Of a stretch of DNA of 64,000 bases, positions 45,439 through 53,632 are shown in pieces. Both the position numbers and the translations under genes were made by a program. The DNA is from Nocardioides sp. ChNu-153 (GTDB lineage: Bacteria; Actinomycetota; Actinomycetes; Propionibacteriales; Nocardioidaceae), in contig NZ_JADEVT010000010.1 in assembly GCF_030466625.1 (NCBI RefSeq), positions 60,252-124,251 of the forward strand. Direction: 5' to 3'. The stretch's first letter is position 1. The number at the start of each line of letters is the position of its first letter. Below the pieces are notes generated by a model, which searched no databases, had not been told where the DNA came from, and worked only from the letters and a program-made list of their open reading frames with translations.

Positions 45439-45819
45439 ATGAGCAGCACGTACGCCGTTCCCGCCGTCCGCACCCGTCGTCCGGCCGCGCCGCGCTCCGT
45501 CGCCGCGCAGTCCGCTCGTCGCAGCACCGTGCGGCTCACCCACCGGGGTCGTGTGGTCGTCGTCGCGCTCGCGCTCCTGGTGATGCTCGCGCTCGGCGTC
45601 GTGCTGGGCTCCGTCTCGTCCGCTACCGACGAGCCCGGCCCGACCGGCACGACCGAGACGGTGCGCGTCGGCGCTGGCGACACGCTGTGGGCCATCGCGT
45701 CGGAGCGGGCCGCCGACGGCGAGAGCGTCCAGAGCGTCATCGACGAGATCCGCTCCCTCAACGCGATGTCGAGCGGCTCGCTGCAGGCTGGTCAGCTGCT
45801 GGTGGTGCCCACCAGCTGA
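45439..45819 (+). CDS. SOS-induced cell division inhibitor with LysM domain (DivS/ChiZ-like)
   Basis: 126 aa. Polar Arg-rich N-terminus, one membrane helix (about 39-59, VVVALALLVMLALGVVLGSV) and a LysM domain at the C-terminus (about 72-126, VRVGAGDTLWAIASERA...LQAGQLLVVPTS). The same arrangement divergent from lexA is found in M. tuberculosis (Rv2719c, ChiZ) and C. glutamicum (divS), whose products halt division during the SOS response. SOS boxes overlap its promoter. ATG with GGAGG upstream. Confidence 0.9.
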   Translation: MSSTYAVPAVRTRRPAAPRSVAAQSARRSTVRLTHRGRVVVVALALLVMLALGVVLGSVSSATDEPGPTGTTETVRVGAGDTLWAIASERAADGESVQSVIDEIRSLNAMSSGSLQAGQLLVVPTS

Positions 45820-45922
45820 CCCCGGCCGCCCCGCGCCCGGCATCCCGTCGGCGCGCGCTCGGGCGGCCACAGACCCCGACAGGTCGCTTCGACCCCGACC
45901 TGTCGGTCCACCGGGGAAGAAC

Positions 45923-45956
45923 CACGAGGGGCGGAGCTTCGGCTCCGCCCCTCGTG
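45923..45956. terminator. Terminator after the LysM gene
   Basis: CACGAGGGGCGGAGC (45923-45937) pairs exactly with GCTCCGCCCCTCGTG (45942-45956), closed by a TTCG tetraloop. It lies between convergent genes. Confidence 0.9.
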
Positions 45957-45982
45957 CCGTTGGTGGTGCGCGTCCGTCGCCC

Positions 45983-46023
45983 CCGGTGGTTGAGGTGCTC
46001 GCGCTAGCGAGCCTCGAAACCAC
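45983..46023. repeat. Single palindromic intergenic repeat (GGTGGTTGAGGT family)
   Basis: CCGGTGGTTGAGGTGCTCGC and the returning GCGAGCCTCGAAACCACG form an imperfect palindrome around GCTAGC. The outer arms GTGGTTgAGG and CCTCgAAACCAC match those in the array at 17288-17672, but the inner sequence differs. Confidence 0.8.
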
Positions 46024-46054
46024 GTCCTGACCCGCGGCGGGGCGACGGCACCGG

Positions 46055-46909
46055 TCAGTCGGTGAGGACGGGTGTGGCTTCGTCGACCTGGAGGGGCACG
46101 GGTGCGCTGGGCATGGTGACGGTGCCGGCGACGTCGAGCCAGGGGCCGCCGTTGACGCGGTAGCGGGCTGACCAGGTGGTGGTGACGGTGACGTCGTAGC
46201 TGCCGGTCTGTTGGTAGCGGTGGGTGACCTGCAGGTCGGGGTAGGGCGCGCCGGGCGTGCTGGTGGTGGCGGTGGTCCCGTCGCCGTAGGCCCAGGTGTA
46301 CGACGTGGGCGTGATGTCGAGCTCGACGGCTTGGCCCAAGAGAGTGACGGTGGTCGTGAACGGAGCGGCCTCGGTGTAGAAGTTCGTGTCGAAGTTGACC
46401 AGGGTGAGCCCGTCGGGCGGCTGGATCGTCAGGACGGTCTCGGGCAGCGGAACGGACTGGAACGCCTGGAGAACGAGCGCCGGGGTGATGACCGGTGCGG
46501 CTGCCGCGGCGGGGGCTGCGCACTCGGACGTGACCGCCGATGCCCCGGCGAGCAGCCCGATGTGCGACACCGCATTCAACGCCCCCTCGCCGCAGGCCAC
46601 CGGGGCGTAGCAGGGGTTGATCAAACTGAAAAAGCTGACCGGGGATGGCAAGCACGCGTGGGCGTTGTAGTTGGCCGCCCATGCGGCCATCGGATCGAAG
46701 TTCTGAGAGTTGCTGCTCTCGTTCTGGCGGCCCTGGCCGGCCTGGTATGTGCCGCCGCCCGTGACATTGCCACCCACAATGTTGAAGCTATCGATTCCGG
46801 GAGTCACCTCTTCCTCTCCGTCGGAGAGGGCGACCGCCGACGTTGTCGGTGCAACCAGGAATGCCGTGGCAAGCGCTGCCGCTAGGCCGCGGTTGCTGCG
46901 TCGAGCCAT
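46055..46909 (-). CDS. Secreted PKD-like domain protein, module copy A
   Basis: 284 aa. Signal peptide with MARRSN and a hydrophobic stretch to about residue 28. The N-terminal half (about 30-137) holds four cysteines (HACLP, NPCYAPVACGEG and SEC). The C-terminal 147 residues include a PKD-like beta sandwich: SYTWAYGDGTTATTS and VTHRYQQTGSYDVTVTTTWS. PKD folds mediate binding at the cell surface; no catalytic motif is seen. The ATG (GGAGG upstream) overlaps the preceding lipoprotein gene by 28 bases. The last 147 residues match copy B with three differences; the N-terminal half does not. Confidence 0.78.
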   Translation of the reverse strand: MARRSNRGLAAALATAFLVAPTTSAVALSDGEEEVTPGIDSFNIVGGNVTGGGTYQAGQGRQNESSNSQNFDPMAAWAANYNAHACLPSPVSFFSLINPCYAPVACGEGALNAVSHIGLLAGASAVTSECAAPAAAAAPVITPALVLQAFQSVPLPETVLTIQPPDGLTLVNFDTNFYTEAAPFTTTVTLLGQAVELDITPTSYTWAYGDGTTATTSTPGAPYPDLQVTHRYQQTGSYDVTVTTTWSARYRVNGGPWLDVAGTVTMPSAPVPLQVDEATPVLTD

Positions 46910-47442
46910 GACACCTCCCACGATCCGTCGGTCCGCTTCAAGCCGAAGGTGAGGGTTCCGGTGCCTGTAATCGCGGGGTCCTCGATCACGTTGTCGGCGA
47001 TCTCAACATTCATGAGGACAACAACGTCGGTAGTGGCTCGATCGGGAGCCTGGGGATCGAACGTCTCGCCTCCATCAACGGTCCACGAGCCCGGTTCCGC
47101 GTCTCCGAAAGTGCTCTCGATGTTGTCGATGGCCGCGGCACAGTTTTCGCACCCGGGTGCCAGGGCCCTGGCGGAGTCGCCCACCCCGGTCAGGAAGGCG
47201 TAGTTCACCAACTCGACCCAGTGTTCGACGAACGCGATGGCGGCTGCGTCGTCGTCGCCGGTGGCCTCGTCGGGCAGTGGCGGGGGCGTAGAGGCGGTGC
47301 TGGTCGACTCGACCGGTGCGCCGGAGCTGCTGGTGCCGCCAGTGGGGTCGGCGTCGTCGGTCTCGCCGGAGCTGCTGGTGCAGGCGGTGAGTGCCGTCGT
47401 ACCGGCCAGGGTGCAGGCGAGCAGGCGTCGTCGCAGGCGCAT
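46882..47442 (-). CDS. DUF6318-type lipoprotein, module copy A
   Basis: 186 aa. Signal peptide with lipobox L-T-A-C at about 18-21, a Ser/Thr/Pro linker (22-58) and a domain starting DAAAIAFVEHWVELVNYAFLTG, with a Cys pair APGCENCAAAI, which I associate with the DUF6318 family of actinobacterial lipoproteins. The role is unknown. It overlaps the PKD-like gene, so both proteins are made together at the cell surface. Residues 1 to about 83 are nearly identical to copy B; the rest is diverged. Confidence 0.75.
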   Translation of the reverse strand: MRLRRRLLACTLAGTTALTACTSSSGETDDADPTGGTSSSGAPVESTSTASTPPPLPDEATGDDDAAAIAFVEHWVELVNYAFLTGVGDSARALAPGCENCAAAIDNIESTFGDAEPGSWTVDGGETFDPQAPDRATTDVVVLMNVEIADNVIEDPAITGTGTLTFGLKRTDGSWEVSWLDAATAA

Positions 47443-47708
47443 GGATCCTCCCGAGGTGTCCGGCGCCCCGATCGCGCCGGCGTGCTGTCGAATCTAACGA
47501 GACTCGCGGGGCGCGGCTACCCGTCGCACGGGCGCCTGTGGACGAAGGCGTCGATCAGCGGAGCCGCGCCCACGCGGTGCAGGACGAGGCGTGGCGATCG
47601 ACTTCGCTGCGCAGGGAGCACGCCACCGGGCGTCGTGTCGACGGGCTGTGCGGGGGTCTGCTGAGCAGACGTGGCGCAGCAAACCTCCGCGCAGGTGAAT
47701 ACGGGTGG
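47443..47708. other. Spacer between module copies A and B, with duplicated promoter
   Basis: The first 90 bp upstream of the copy A lipoprotein gene (47443-47533) match 49118-49216 before copy B with only a few changes, including a leftward -10-like element at the reverse of GAATCTAACGA. The rest (47534-47708) shows nothing I can identify. Confidence 0.6.
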
Positions 47709-48557
47709 TCAGTCGGTGAGGATGGGTGTGGCTTCGTCGACCTGGAGGGGCACGGGTGCGCTGGGCATGGTGACGGTGCCGGCGACATCGAGCCAGGGGC
47801 CGCCGTTGACGCGGTAGCGGGCGGACCAGGTGGTGGTGACGGTGACCTGGTAGCTACCGGTCTGCTGGTACCGGTGGGTGACCTCAAGGTCGGGGTAGGG
47901 CGCGCCGGGGGTGCTGGTGGTGGCGGTGGTCCCGTCGCCGTAGGCCCAGGTGTACGACGTCGGCGTGATGTCGAGCTCCACGGCTTGGCCCAGGAGGGTG
48001 ACGGTGGTCGTGAACGGAGCGGCTTCGGTGTAGAAGTTCGTGTCGAAGTTGACCAGGGTTAGGCCGTCGGGGGGCTGGATCGTCAGGACGGTCTCAGGCA
48101 ACGGCACGGACTGGAACGCCTGCAGGACGAGTGCCGGGGTGATGACCGGTGCCGCGGCGGCGGGGGCTTCGCACTCGGAGCGGACGGCCGATGCTCCGCC
48201 GAGGAGCCAGCCGGCTGGGACGGCGTTCAGCTCGCCGTCCCCACATGCCACCGGCGCGATGCAGGGTGACGCTAGGCCCGCGATGGGTAGGCAGGTGTGC
48301 GCGTTGATGTTGTCTGCCCACGCCTGAACGGGGTCTACGACTTCGGGCGCCCGGGCACCGTTGGTTGAGCCTTCTGAGCGGGTTTCGGCGTACGTCTCCC
48401 CGCCAGTACCCGCGTCGCCCCATACATCAAAGCTGCCCGCGCCCGATCCGACATCGGTGTCGCGGTCACCAGCCGCCTGCCACGCCGTTCCGAGAATGCA
48501 CCCTGCAGCGAGTGCTGTGACCCCGAGAGTTCTTGATACGGCGCGAGGGCGCTTCAT
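47709..48557 (-). CDS. Secreted PKD-like domain protein, module copy B
   Basis: 282 aa. MKRPRAVSRTLGVTALAAGCILGTAWQAAG is a signal sequence. The middle keeps the cysteine frame of copy A (HTCLP, SPCIAPVACGDG, SEC) but otherwise differs; the last 147 residues, with the same PKD-like domain, are almost identical to copy A. The ATG overlaps the stop of its lipoprotein partner by four bases, unlike the 28-base overlap in copy A, so the junction between the two genes has diverged as well. Confidence 0.78.
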   Translation of the reverse strand: MKRPRAVSRTLGVTALAAGCILGTAWQAAGDRDTDVGSGAGSFDVWGDAGTGGETYAETRSEGSTNGARAPEVVDPVQAWADNINAHTCLPIAGLASPCIAPVACGDGELNAVPAGWLLGGASAVRSECEAPAAAAPVITPALVLQAFQSVPLPETVLTIQPPDGLTLVNFDTNFYTEAAPFTTTVTLLGQAVELDITPTSYTWAYGDGTTATTSTPGAPYPDLEVTHRYQQTGSYQVTVTTTWSARYRVNGGPWLDVAGTVTMPSAPVPLQVDEATPILTD

Positions 48558-49117
48558 GACTCTTGCCCGTCCGCCCAGGCCACGTTCCACGATGTTTCGT
48601 CGACGCTGGCGAGACCAAACGTGAAGATGCCCGATCGAGTGACCGTGGCGCTTGCCTCAGGGCCGTCGAATACCTCGATGTCCGTGACGATGACTATGTC
48701 GGTTCGAGGAGCATCGTCTCCCTGTGGTGCCAGTGCGTCGGGATTGGCAATCTGCCACCTGCCCGGCGGGCCCTCGCCGAATGTCGACTCGATGTGGTCC
48801 AGGGCAGCCGCGCAGGCCTCGCAGCCAGTGGACAAGGCGCGCGCTGGGACGGTGTCACCGGTCTGGAAGCTGTAGTTCACCAACTCCACCCAGTGCTCGA
48901 CGAAGGCGATGGCGGCTGCGTCGTCGTCGCCGGTGGCCTCGTCGGGCAGCGGCGGGGGTGTGGGGGCGGTGCTTGTCGACTCGACCGGCGCGCTCGAGCT
49001 GCTGCTCGCGCCGCCGCTGGGGTCGGCGTCGTCGGTCTCGCCGGAGCTGCTGGTGCAGGCGGTGAGGGCCGTCGTACCGGCCAGGGTGCAGGCGATCAGG
49101 CGTCGTCGCAGGCGCAT
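48554..49117 (-). CDS. DUF6318-type lipoprotein, module copy B
   Basis: 187 aa. Signal, lipobox L-T-A-C and Ser/Thr/Pro linker match copy A closely (MRLRRRLIACTLAGTTALTA at the start). From about residue 84 the sequences part: this copy reads TGDTVPARALSTGCEACAAALDHIESTFG and ends in a segment with little similarity to A. The Cys pair is kept. It begins the leftward copy B operon under a promoter region shared with copy A. Confidence 0.75.
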   Translation of the reverse strand: MRLRRRLIACTLAGTTALTACTSSSGETDDADPSGGASSSSSAPVESTSTAPTPPPLPDEATGDDDAAAIAFVEHWVELVNYSFQTGDTVPARALSTGCEACAAALDHIESTFGEGPPGRWQIANPDALAPQGDDAPRTDIVIVTDIEVFDGPEASATVTRSGIFTFGLASVDETSWNVAWADGQES

Positions 49118-49216
49118 GGATCCTCCCGAGAGGTGTCCGGCGCCCCGATCGCGCCGGCGTGCTGTCGAATCTAACGAGACTCGTGGGGCACGGCTACCCG
49201 TCGTACGGGTGCCTGT
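49118..49216 (-). promoter_or_regulatory. Promoter region of module copy B (duplicate of 47443-47533)
   Basis: Near-identical to the region before copy A. On the minus strand it carries TTAGATT as a -10-like element and GGAGGATCC before the ATG. The homology ends near 49216, which marks the edge of the duplicated unit. Confidence 0.6.
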
Positions 49217-49225
49217 GGAGAACCG

Positions 49226-49576
49226 TCAGCGTGCGGCGCGCTTGCCGCCGCTGGGCCGCGGGGGACTCTCGGGGGCGGTCGGCGCCGCCGGGCCGCCGAG
49301 CGTGCGCAGGGCTGCCGCGCCCAGCAGCAGCGCGATGAAGAGACACGCGATGGCGCCCAGCGAGGCCAGCGCCACGAACCACCAGGCAGCGCCCTCGCCG
49401 GCGCGCGCGGTGGCCCCGAAGTCGATGGCCACCCAGACGAGGTAGCCCCACGCGACGACCGTCACCGTGATGCCGAGGGCCAGTGCGGCGAGGCGGCCGC
49501 GGGGGCGGGGCGCAGCGGTGGACTCCCGTCGCGAACCCGCTCTCTTCCCTCCCCGCACCGCTCCATCATGTCCCAC
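49226..49576 (-). CDS. Small membrane protein of unknown function
   Basis: About 116 aa from the chosen GTG. An Arg-rich N-terminus is followed by two hydrophobic helices, LAALALGITVTVVAWGYLVWVAI and WWFVALASLGAIACLFIALLLGAAAL, and a short basic Pro-rich tail. I recognise no family. The start is uncertain: a longer reading to 49735 would run through a direct repeat with no recognisable homology. Confidence 0.5.
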   Translation of the reverse strand: MGHDGAVRGGKRAGSRRESTAAPRPRGRLAALALGITVTVVAWGYLVWVAIDFGATARAGEGAAWWFVALASLGAIACLFIALLLGAAALRTLGGPAAPTAPESPPRPSGGKRAAR

Positions 49577-49597
49577 CGTCCCCAACCCCGCAGGCGG

Positions 49598-49649
49598 TTC
49601 GCCGGACCCCGTCCGCGGGCCTGTGAACGGCTTCGCCGGACCCCGTCCG
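49598..49649. repeat. 18-bp direct repeat
   Basis: TTCGCCGGACCCCGTCCG occurs at 49598-49615 and again at 49632-49649, 34 bp apart, in the 341-bp gap before nrdR. Purpose unknown. Confidence 0.75.
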
Positions 49650-49780
49650 TGGGGCCGCGACACGCCGTACCGGACGTCTCGCGGGGCGCTGACCTGCGGG
49701 TTCGCCGACTGGTCCGGACGGGTGTCGGGAGACACGCCGATCCGCTTGCACCTCTAGGGGACCGCGCGTACGGTTACCCC

Positions 49781-49821
49781 CACATCTAGTACTTACAGCC
49801 GTGTAGTTATCCACATCTAGT
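49781..49821. promoter_or_regulatory. Pair of probable NrdR boxes upstream of nrdR-nrdJ
   Basis: CACATCTAGT occurs at 49781-49790 and 49812-49821, 31 bp apart, which is three helical turns. NrdR boxes occur as pairs on the same face of DNA with this spacing and have an ATcTaGT-like half. The site lies about 100 bp before the nrdR start and would allow autoregulation and control of nrdJ by dATP/ATP-bound NrdR. Confidence 0.7.
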
Positions 49822-49917
49822 TCACAGGCCCGGGTCTGGATACCCACACGAAGTGCAGATCCATCCACAGGTAGACCCCGTTCCATACACACCCCCGCGC
49901 CCGAGAGGAGCTTCGTC

Positions 49918-50454
49918 GTGCACTGCCCGTTCTGCCGCAACAGCGACACGAAGGTCCTCGACTCGCGGGTCGCGGAGGACGGCGCCTCGATCCGTCGCCG
50001 GCGCGCGTGCCTCGGGTGCGAGCAGCGATTCACGACGGTCGAGCAGATGCAGCTGACCGTGGTCAAGCGCTCGGGCGCCTCCGAGCCGTTCAACCGCGAG
50101 AAGGCGATCGCCGGCGTGCGGAAGGCCTGCAAGGGCCGCCCCGTGAGCACCGACGAGCTCGCCTGCCTCGGTCAGCAGGTCGAGGACGCCCTGCGTGCCT
50201 CCGGCTCGGCGGAGTTCCCGGCCCACCAGGTCGGGCTCGCGATCCTCGGCCCGCTCCGCGAGCTGGACGAGGTGGCCTACCTGCGCTTCGCCAGCGTCTA
50301 CCGCTCGTTCGAGTCCGCCGCCGACTTCGAGGCCGAGATCGCCCTGCTGCGCCTCGACCGGGAGGCCGCGGCGGCCGCCGAGGGGAGCGACACGAAGAGT
50401 GTCGGTGCCCCCGGTCAGCATCGTGAACGGGCCACGTCAGCCACCTCCGGCTGA
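49918..50454 (+). CDS. nrdR: Transcriptional repressor NrdR
   Basis: 178 aa. Zinc ribbon at the N-terminus ([17 protein letters not shown] and [10 protein letters not shown], Cys at 3, 6, 31 and 34), then an ATP-cone domain from about 49 ([20 protein letters not shown]). It senses dATP/ATP and represses ribonucleotide reductase genes. GTG start with AGAGGAG upstream. It precedes nrdJ, its expected target. The C-terminal 25 residues are not conserved. Confidence 0.96.
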   Translation: MHCPFCRNSDTKVLDSRVAEDGASIRRRRACLGCEQRFTTVEQMQLTVVKRSGASEPFNREKAIAGVRKACKGRPVSTDELACLGQQVEDALRASGSAEFPAHQVGLAILGPLRELDEVAYLRFASVYRSFESAADFEAEIALLRLDREAAAAAEGSDTKSVGAPGQHRERATSATSG

Positions 50455-50659
50455 CCACCAGACCGCCCGGCGCGTCGTGGGGAAGCGGCGTGCCGGGCGC
50501 ACCACTCCTTCCTCCGCAGCAGCACCCATCTACACCGCAGCAGCACCCAGCAACCGGAACACCCGTCGTCGCGGCCTTGTTGTGCAGAAGGCCTCTCCGG
50601 CCCGCGACGGCGACCCCAGAACGACACCACGCAGCGACCGAGAGTGACGAGGAGATTCC

Positions 50660-53545
50660 ATGACGGAGACGGTGAGCGGCCCCGGAGCAGCGGGCGCCGC
50701 AGGTCGGTCGAACGGCTCGACGGGCCTCACCATCGACCGGGTGTTCAGCAGCGGTGTGCACCCGTACGACGAGATCACCTGGGAGCGTCGGGACGTCGTC
50801 CAGACGAACTGGAAGACCGGCGCGACCGTCTTCGAGCAGCGCGGGGTCGAGTTCCCCGACTTCTGGTCGGTCAACGCCTCCACCATCGTCACGTCGAAGT
50901 ACTTCCGCGGCGCCGTCGGCACCGACGCCCGCGAGTGGAGCCTCAAGCAGCTCGTCGACCGCGTCGTGAAGACCTACGTGAAGGCCGGCGTGGAGCACGG
51001 CTACTTCGCGTCCGAGGCCGACGCCGAGGTCTTCGAGCACGAGCTCACCTGGCTGCTGGTGCACCAGTACTTCTCGTTCAACTCGCCCGTGTGGTTCAAC
51101 GTGGGCACCCCGTCGCCGCAGCAGGTCTCGGCCTGCTTCATCCTGTCGGTCGACGACTCGATGGACTCGATCCTCAACTGGTACAAGGAGGAGGGGTTCA
51201 TCTTCAAGGGCGGCTCCGGCGCCGGCCTCAACCTCTCCCGCATCCGCTCGAGCAAGGAGCTGCTGTCCAGCGGCGGTACGGCGAGCGGCCCGGTCTCCTT
51301 CATGCGCGGCGCCGACGCGTCCGCGGGCACCATCAAGTCGGGCGGCGCCACGCGTCGTGCGGCCAAGATGGTCGTCCTCGACGTCGACCACCCGGACATC
51401 GAGGAGTTCGTGGCGACGAAGGCGCGCGAGGAGGACAAGATCCGCGCCCTGCGCGACGCCGGGTTCGACATGGACCTCGGCGGCAACGACATCACCTCGG
51501 TGCAGTACCAGAACGCCAACAACTCGGTCCGCGTCAGCGACGAGTTCATGCGCGCCGTCGAGGACGGCACCGAGTTCGGCCTGCGCGCCCGCCAGACCGG
51601 CGAGGTCATCGAGACCGTCGACGCCCGCGACCTGTTCCACAAGATCGCGAAGGCCGCGTGGGAGTGCGCCGACCCGGGCCTGCAGTACGACGACACGATC
51701 AACGACTGGCACACCAACCCCGAGACGGGCCGCATCACCGCGTCCAACCCCTGCTCGGAGTACATGTCGCTCGACAACTCGTCGTGCAACCTGGCGTCGC
51801 TCAACCTGCTGAAGTTCCTGCGCGACGACGACACCTTCGACGGCGAGCTGTTCGCGAAGGCCGTCGAGGTCATCATCACAGCGATGGACATCTCCATCTG
51901 CTTCGCCGACTTCCCGACCGAGCCCATCGGCGAGACGACCCGCAACTACCGCCAGCTGGGCATCGGCTACGCCAACCTCGGCGCGCTGCTCATGGCCATG
52001 GGCCTGGGCTACGACTCCGACGGTGGCCGCGCGATGGCGGCGACCATCACGTCGCTCATGACCGGCACGTCCTACAAGCGCTCCGCCGAGCTCGCCGCGA
52101 TCGTGGGCCCCTACAACGGCTACGCCCGCAACGCCGAGGCGCACCAGCGCGTCATGCGCAAGCACCAGGCCGCCAACGACGTGGTCCGCACGCTGCACAC
52201 CAACGACACCGCGGTGCACCGCCTCGCGACCAAGGCGTGGGCCGACGTCGTCGAGCTGGGCAAGGTCAACGGCTTCCGCAACGCGCAGGCCTCCGTGCTC
52301 GCGCCCACCGGCACCATCGGCTTCATGATGGACTGCGACACCACCGGCATCGAGCCCGACTTCTCGCTCGTGAAGTTCAAGAAGCTCGTCGGCGGCGGCT
52401 CCATGCAGATCGTCAACCAGACCATCCCGCGCGCCCTGAAGAAGCTGGGCTACCAGCCGGAGCAGGTCGAGGCGATCGTCGCCTACATCGCCGAGCACGG
52501 TCACGTCATCGACGCCCCGGGCCTGCGCCAGGAGCACTACGAGATCTTCGACACCGCCATGGGCGCCCGCTCCCTCAAGCCCATGGGCCACGTGCGGATG
52601 ATGGCCGCGGCGCAGCCGTTCCTCTCCGGCGCGATCAGCAAGACGGTCAACCTGCCGGAGACGGCGACCGTCGAGGAGATCGAGGACGTCTACCTGCAGT
52701 CGTGGAAGCTCGGCCTCAAGGCCACCGCGATCTACCGCGACAACTGCAAGGTGGGCCAGCCGCTCTCCGACGGTGGCGGCAAGGCCAAGAAGGACGCCGC
52801 GGACGCGGCCGACGCCGCTGCGGCCCAGGTCGTCGAGAAGGTCGTGGAGAAGGTCGTCTACGCCCCCACCCGCAAGCGCCTCCCGAAGTCCCGCGTCTCG
52901 CGCACCACGTCCTTCACGGTCGGCGGCGCCGAGGGCTACATGACCTCGGGTGCCCACGAGGACGGCGAGCTCGGCGAGATCTTCCTCAAGCTCGGCAAGC
53001 AGGGCTCGACCCTGGCCGGCGTGATGGACGCGTTCTCGATCGCCGTCTCCATCGGCCTGCAGTACGGCGTGCCGCTCGAGACCTACGTCTCGAAGTTCAC
53101 CAACCTGCGCTTCGAGCCCGCCGGTCTGACCGACGACCCCGACGTGCGGATGAGCCAGTCGATCATGGACTACATCTTCCGCCGCCTGGCGCTCGACTAC
53201 CTGCCCTTCGACGAGCGTGCCGGTCTCGGCATCTACTCGGCCGAGGAGCGTCAGCGCCACCTCGAGACGGGCTCCTACGAGCCCGTCGAGGAGACCGGCT
53301 CCGCGTCCGAGCTGCTCGAGGCCCCGGCCATCGAGATCAAGCCCGCCGCGGAGGAGGAGAAGGTCGCCGAGGCGCCCGTCGTGACGTCGGCCGCCAAGGA
53401 GGCGCACACCTCCGCCGAGCTGCTCGAGAAGATCACGGGTACGGCGGTCGACTCGCCGCTGTGCTTTACCTGCGGCACCAAGATGCGCCCCGCCGGTTCC
53501 TGCTACGTCTGCGAGGGCTGCGGCAGCACCAGCGGCTGCAGCTGA
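50660..53545 (+). CDS. nrdJ: Adenosylcobalamin-dependent (class II) ribonucleotide reductase NrdJ
   Basis: 961 aa. Reduces ribonucleotides to deoxyribonucleotides with adenosylcobalamin and without oxygen. ASNPCSEYMSLDNSSCNLASLNL contains the active-site cysteine loop, and the glycyl-barrel segments SVLAPTGTIGFMMDCDTTGIEPDFSLVKFKKLVGGG are highly conserved. The C-terminal tail CFTCGTKMRPAGSCYVCEGCG carries the redox and zinc-ribbon cysteines. An Ala/Val/Glu-rich segment near 700-740 is a linker. ATG with GAGGAG upstream; 205 bp separate it from nrdR and I see no cobalamin riboswitch there. Confidence 0.97.
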   Translation: MTETVSGPGAAGAAGRSNGSTGLTIDRVFSSGVHPYDEITWERRDVVQTNWKTGATVFEQRGVEFPDFWSVNASTIVTSKYFRGAVGTDAREWSLKQLVDRVVKTYVKAGVEHGYFASEADAEVFEHELTWLLVHQYFSFNSPVWFNVGTPSPQQVSACFILSVDDSMDSILNWYKEEGFIFKGGSGAGLNLSRIRSSKELLSSGGTASGPVSFMRGADASAGTIKSGGATRRAAKMVVLDVDHPDIEEFVATKAREEDKIRALRDAGFDMDLGGNDITSVQYQNANNSVRVSDEFMRAVEDGTEFGLRARQTGEVIETVDARDLFHKIAKAAWECADPGLQYDDTINDWHTNPETGRITASNPCSEYMSLDNSSCNLASLNLLKFLRDDDTFDGELFAKAVEVIITAMDISICFADFPTEPIGETTRNYRQLGIGYANLGALLMAMGLGYDSDGGRAMAATITSLMTGTSYKRSAELAAIVGPYNGYARNAEAHQRVMRKHQAANDVVRTLHTNDTAVHRLATKAWADVVELGKVNGFRNAQASVLAPTGTIGFMMDCDTTGIEPDFSLVKFKKLVGGGSMQIVNQTIPRALKKLGYQPEQVEAIVAYIAEHGHVIDAPGLRQEHYEIFDTAMGARSLKPMGHVRMMAAAQPFLSGAISKTVNLPETATVEEIEDVYLQSWKLGLKATAIYRDNCKVGQPLSDGGGKAKKDAADAADAAAAQVVEKVVEKVVYAPTRKRLPKSRVSRTTSFTVGGAEGYMTSGAHEDGELGEIFLKLGKQGSTLAGVMDAFSIAVSIGLQYGVPLETYVSKFTNLRFEPAGLTDDPDVRMSQSIMDYIFRRLALDYLPFDERAGLGIYSAEERQRHLETGSYEPVEETGSASELLEAPAIEIKPAAEEEKVAEAPVVTSAAKEAHTSAELLEKITGTAVDSPLCFTCGTKMRPAGSCYVCEGCGSTSGCS

Positions 53546-53558
53546 CCCGGCAGCGTCA

Positions 53559-53594
53559 CGGAGGGCCGTCACCCCACGGGGTGGCGGCCCTCCG
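53559..53594. terminator. Terminator after nrdJ
   Basis: 17-bp stem with one mismatch: CGGAGGGCCGTCACCCC (53559-53575) with 53578-53594. Confidence 0.8.
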
Positions 53595-53632
53595 CCGTAC
53601 CCGGCCTGGATCAGCATGACGCCCCCGGCCAC

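Noticed and set aside
50455..50659. Cobalamin riboswitch before nrdJ
   Set aside because: The spacer lacks the conserved B12-box and is too short for the full aptamer; NrdR control explains the locus better.
50090..53632. A 1,180-codon minus-strand frame opposite nrdJ
   Set aside because: Fully overlaps the unmistakable nrdJ and shows only composition artefacts.
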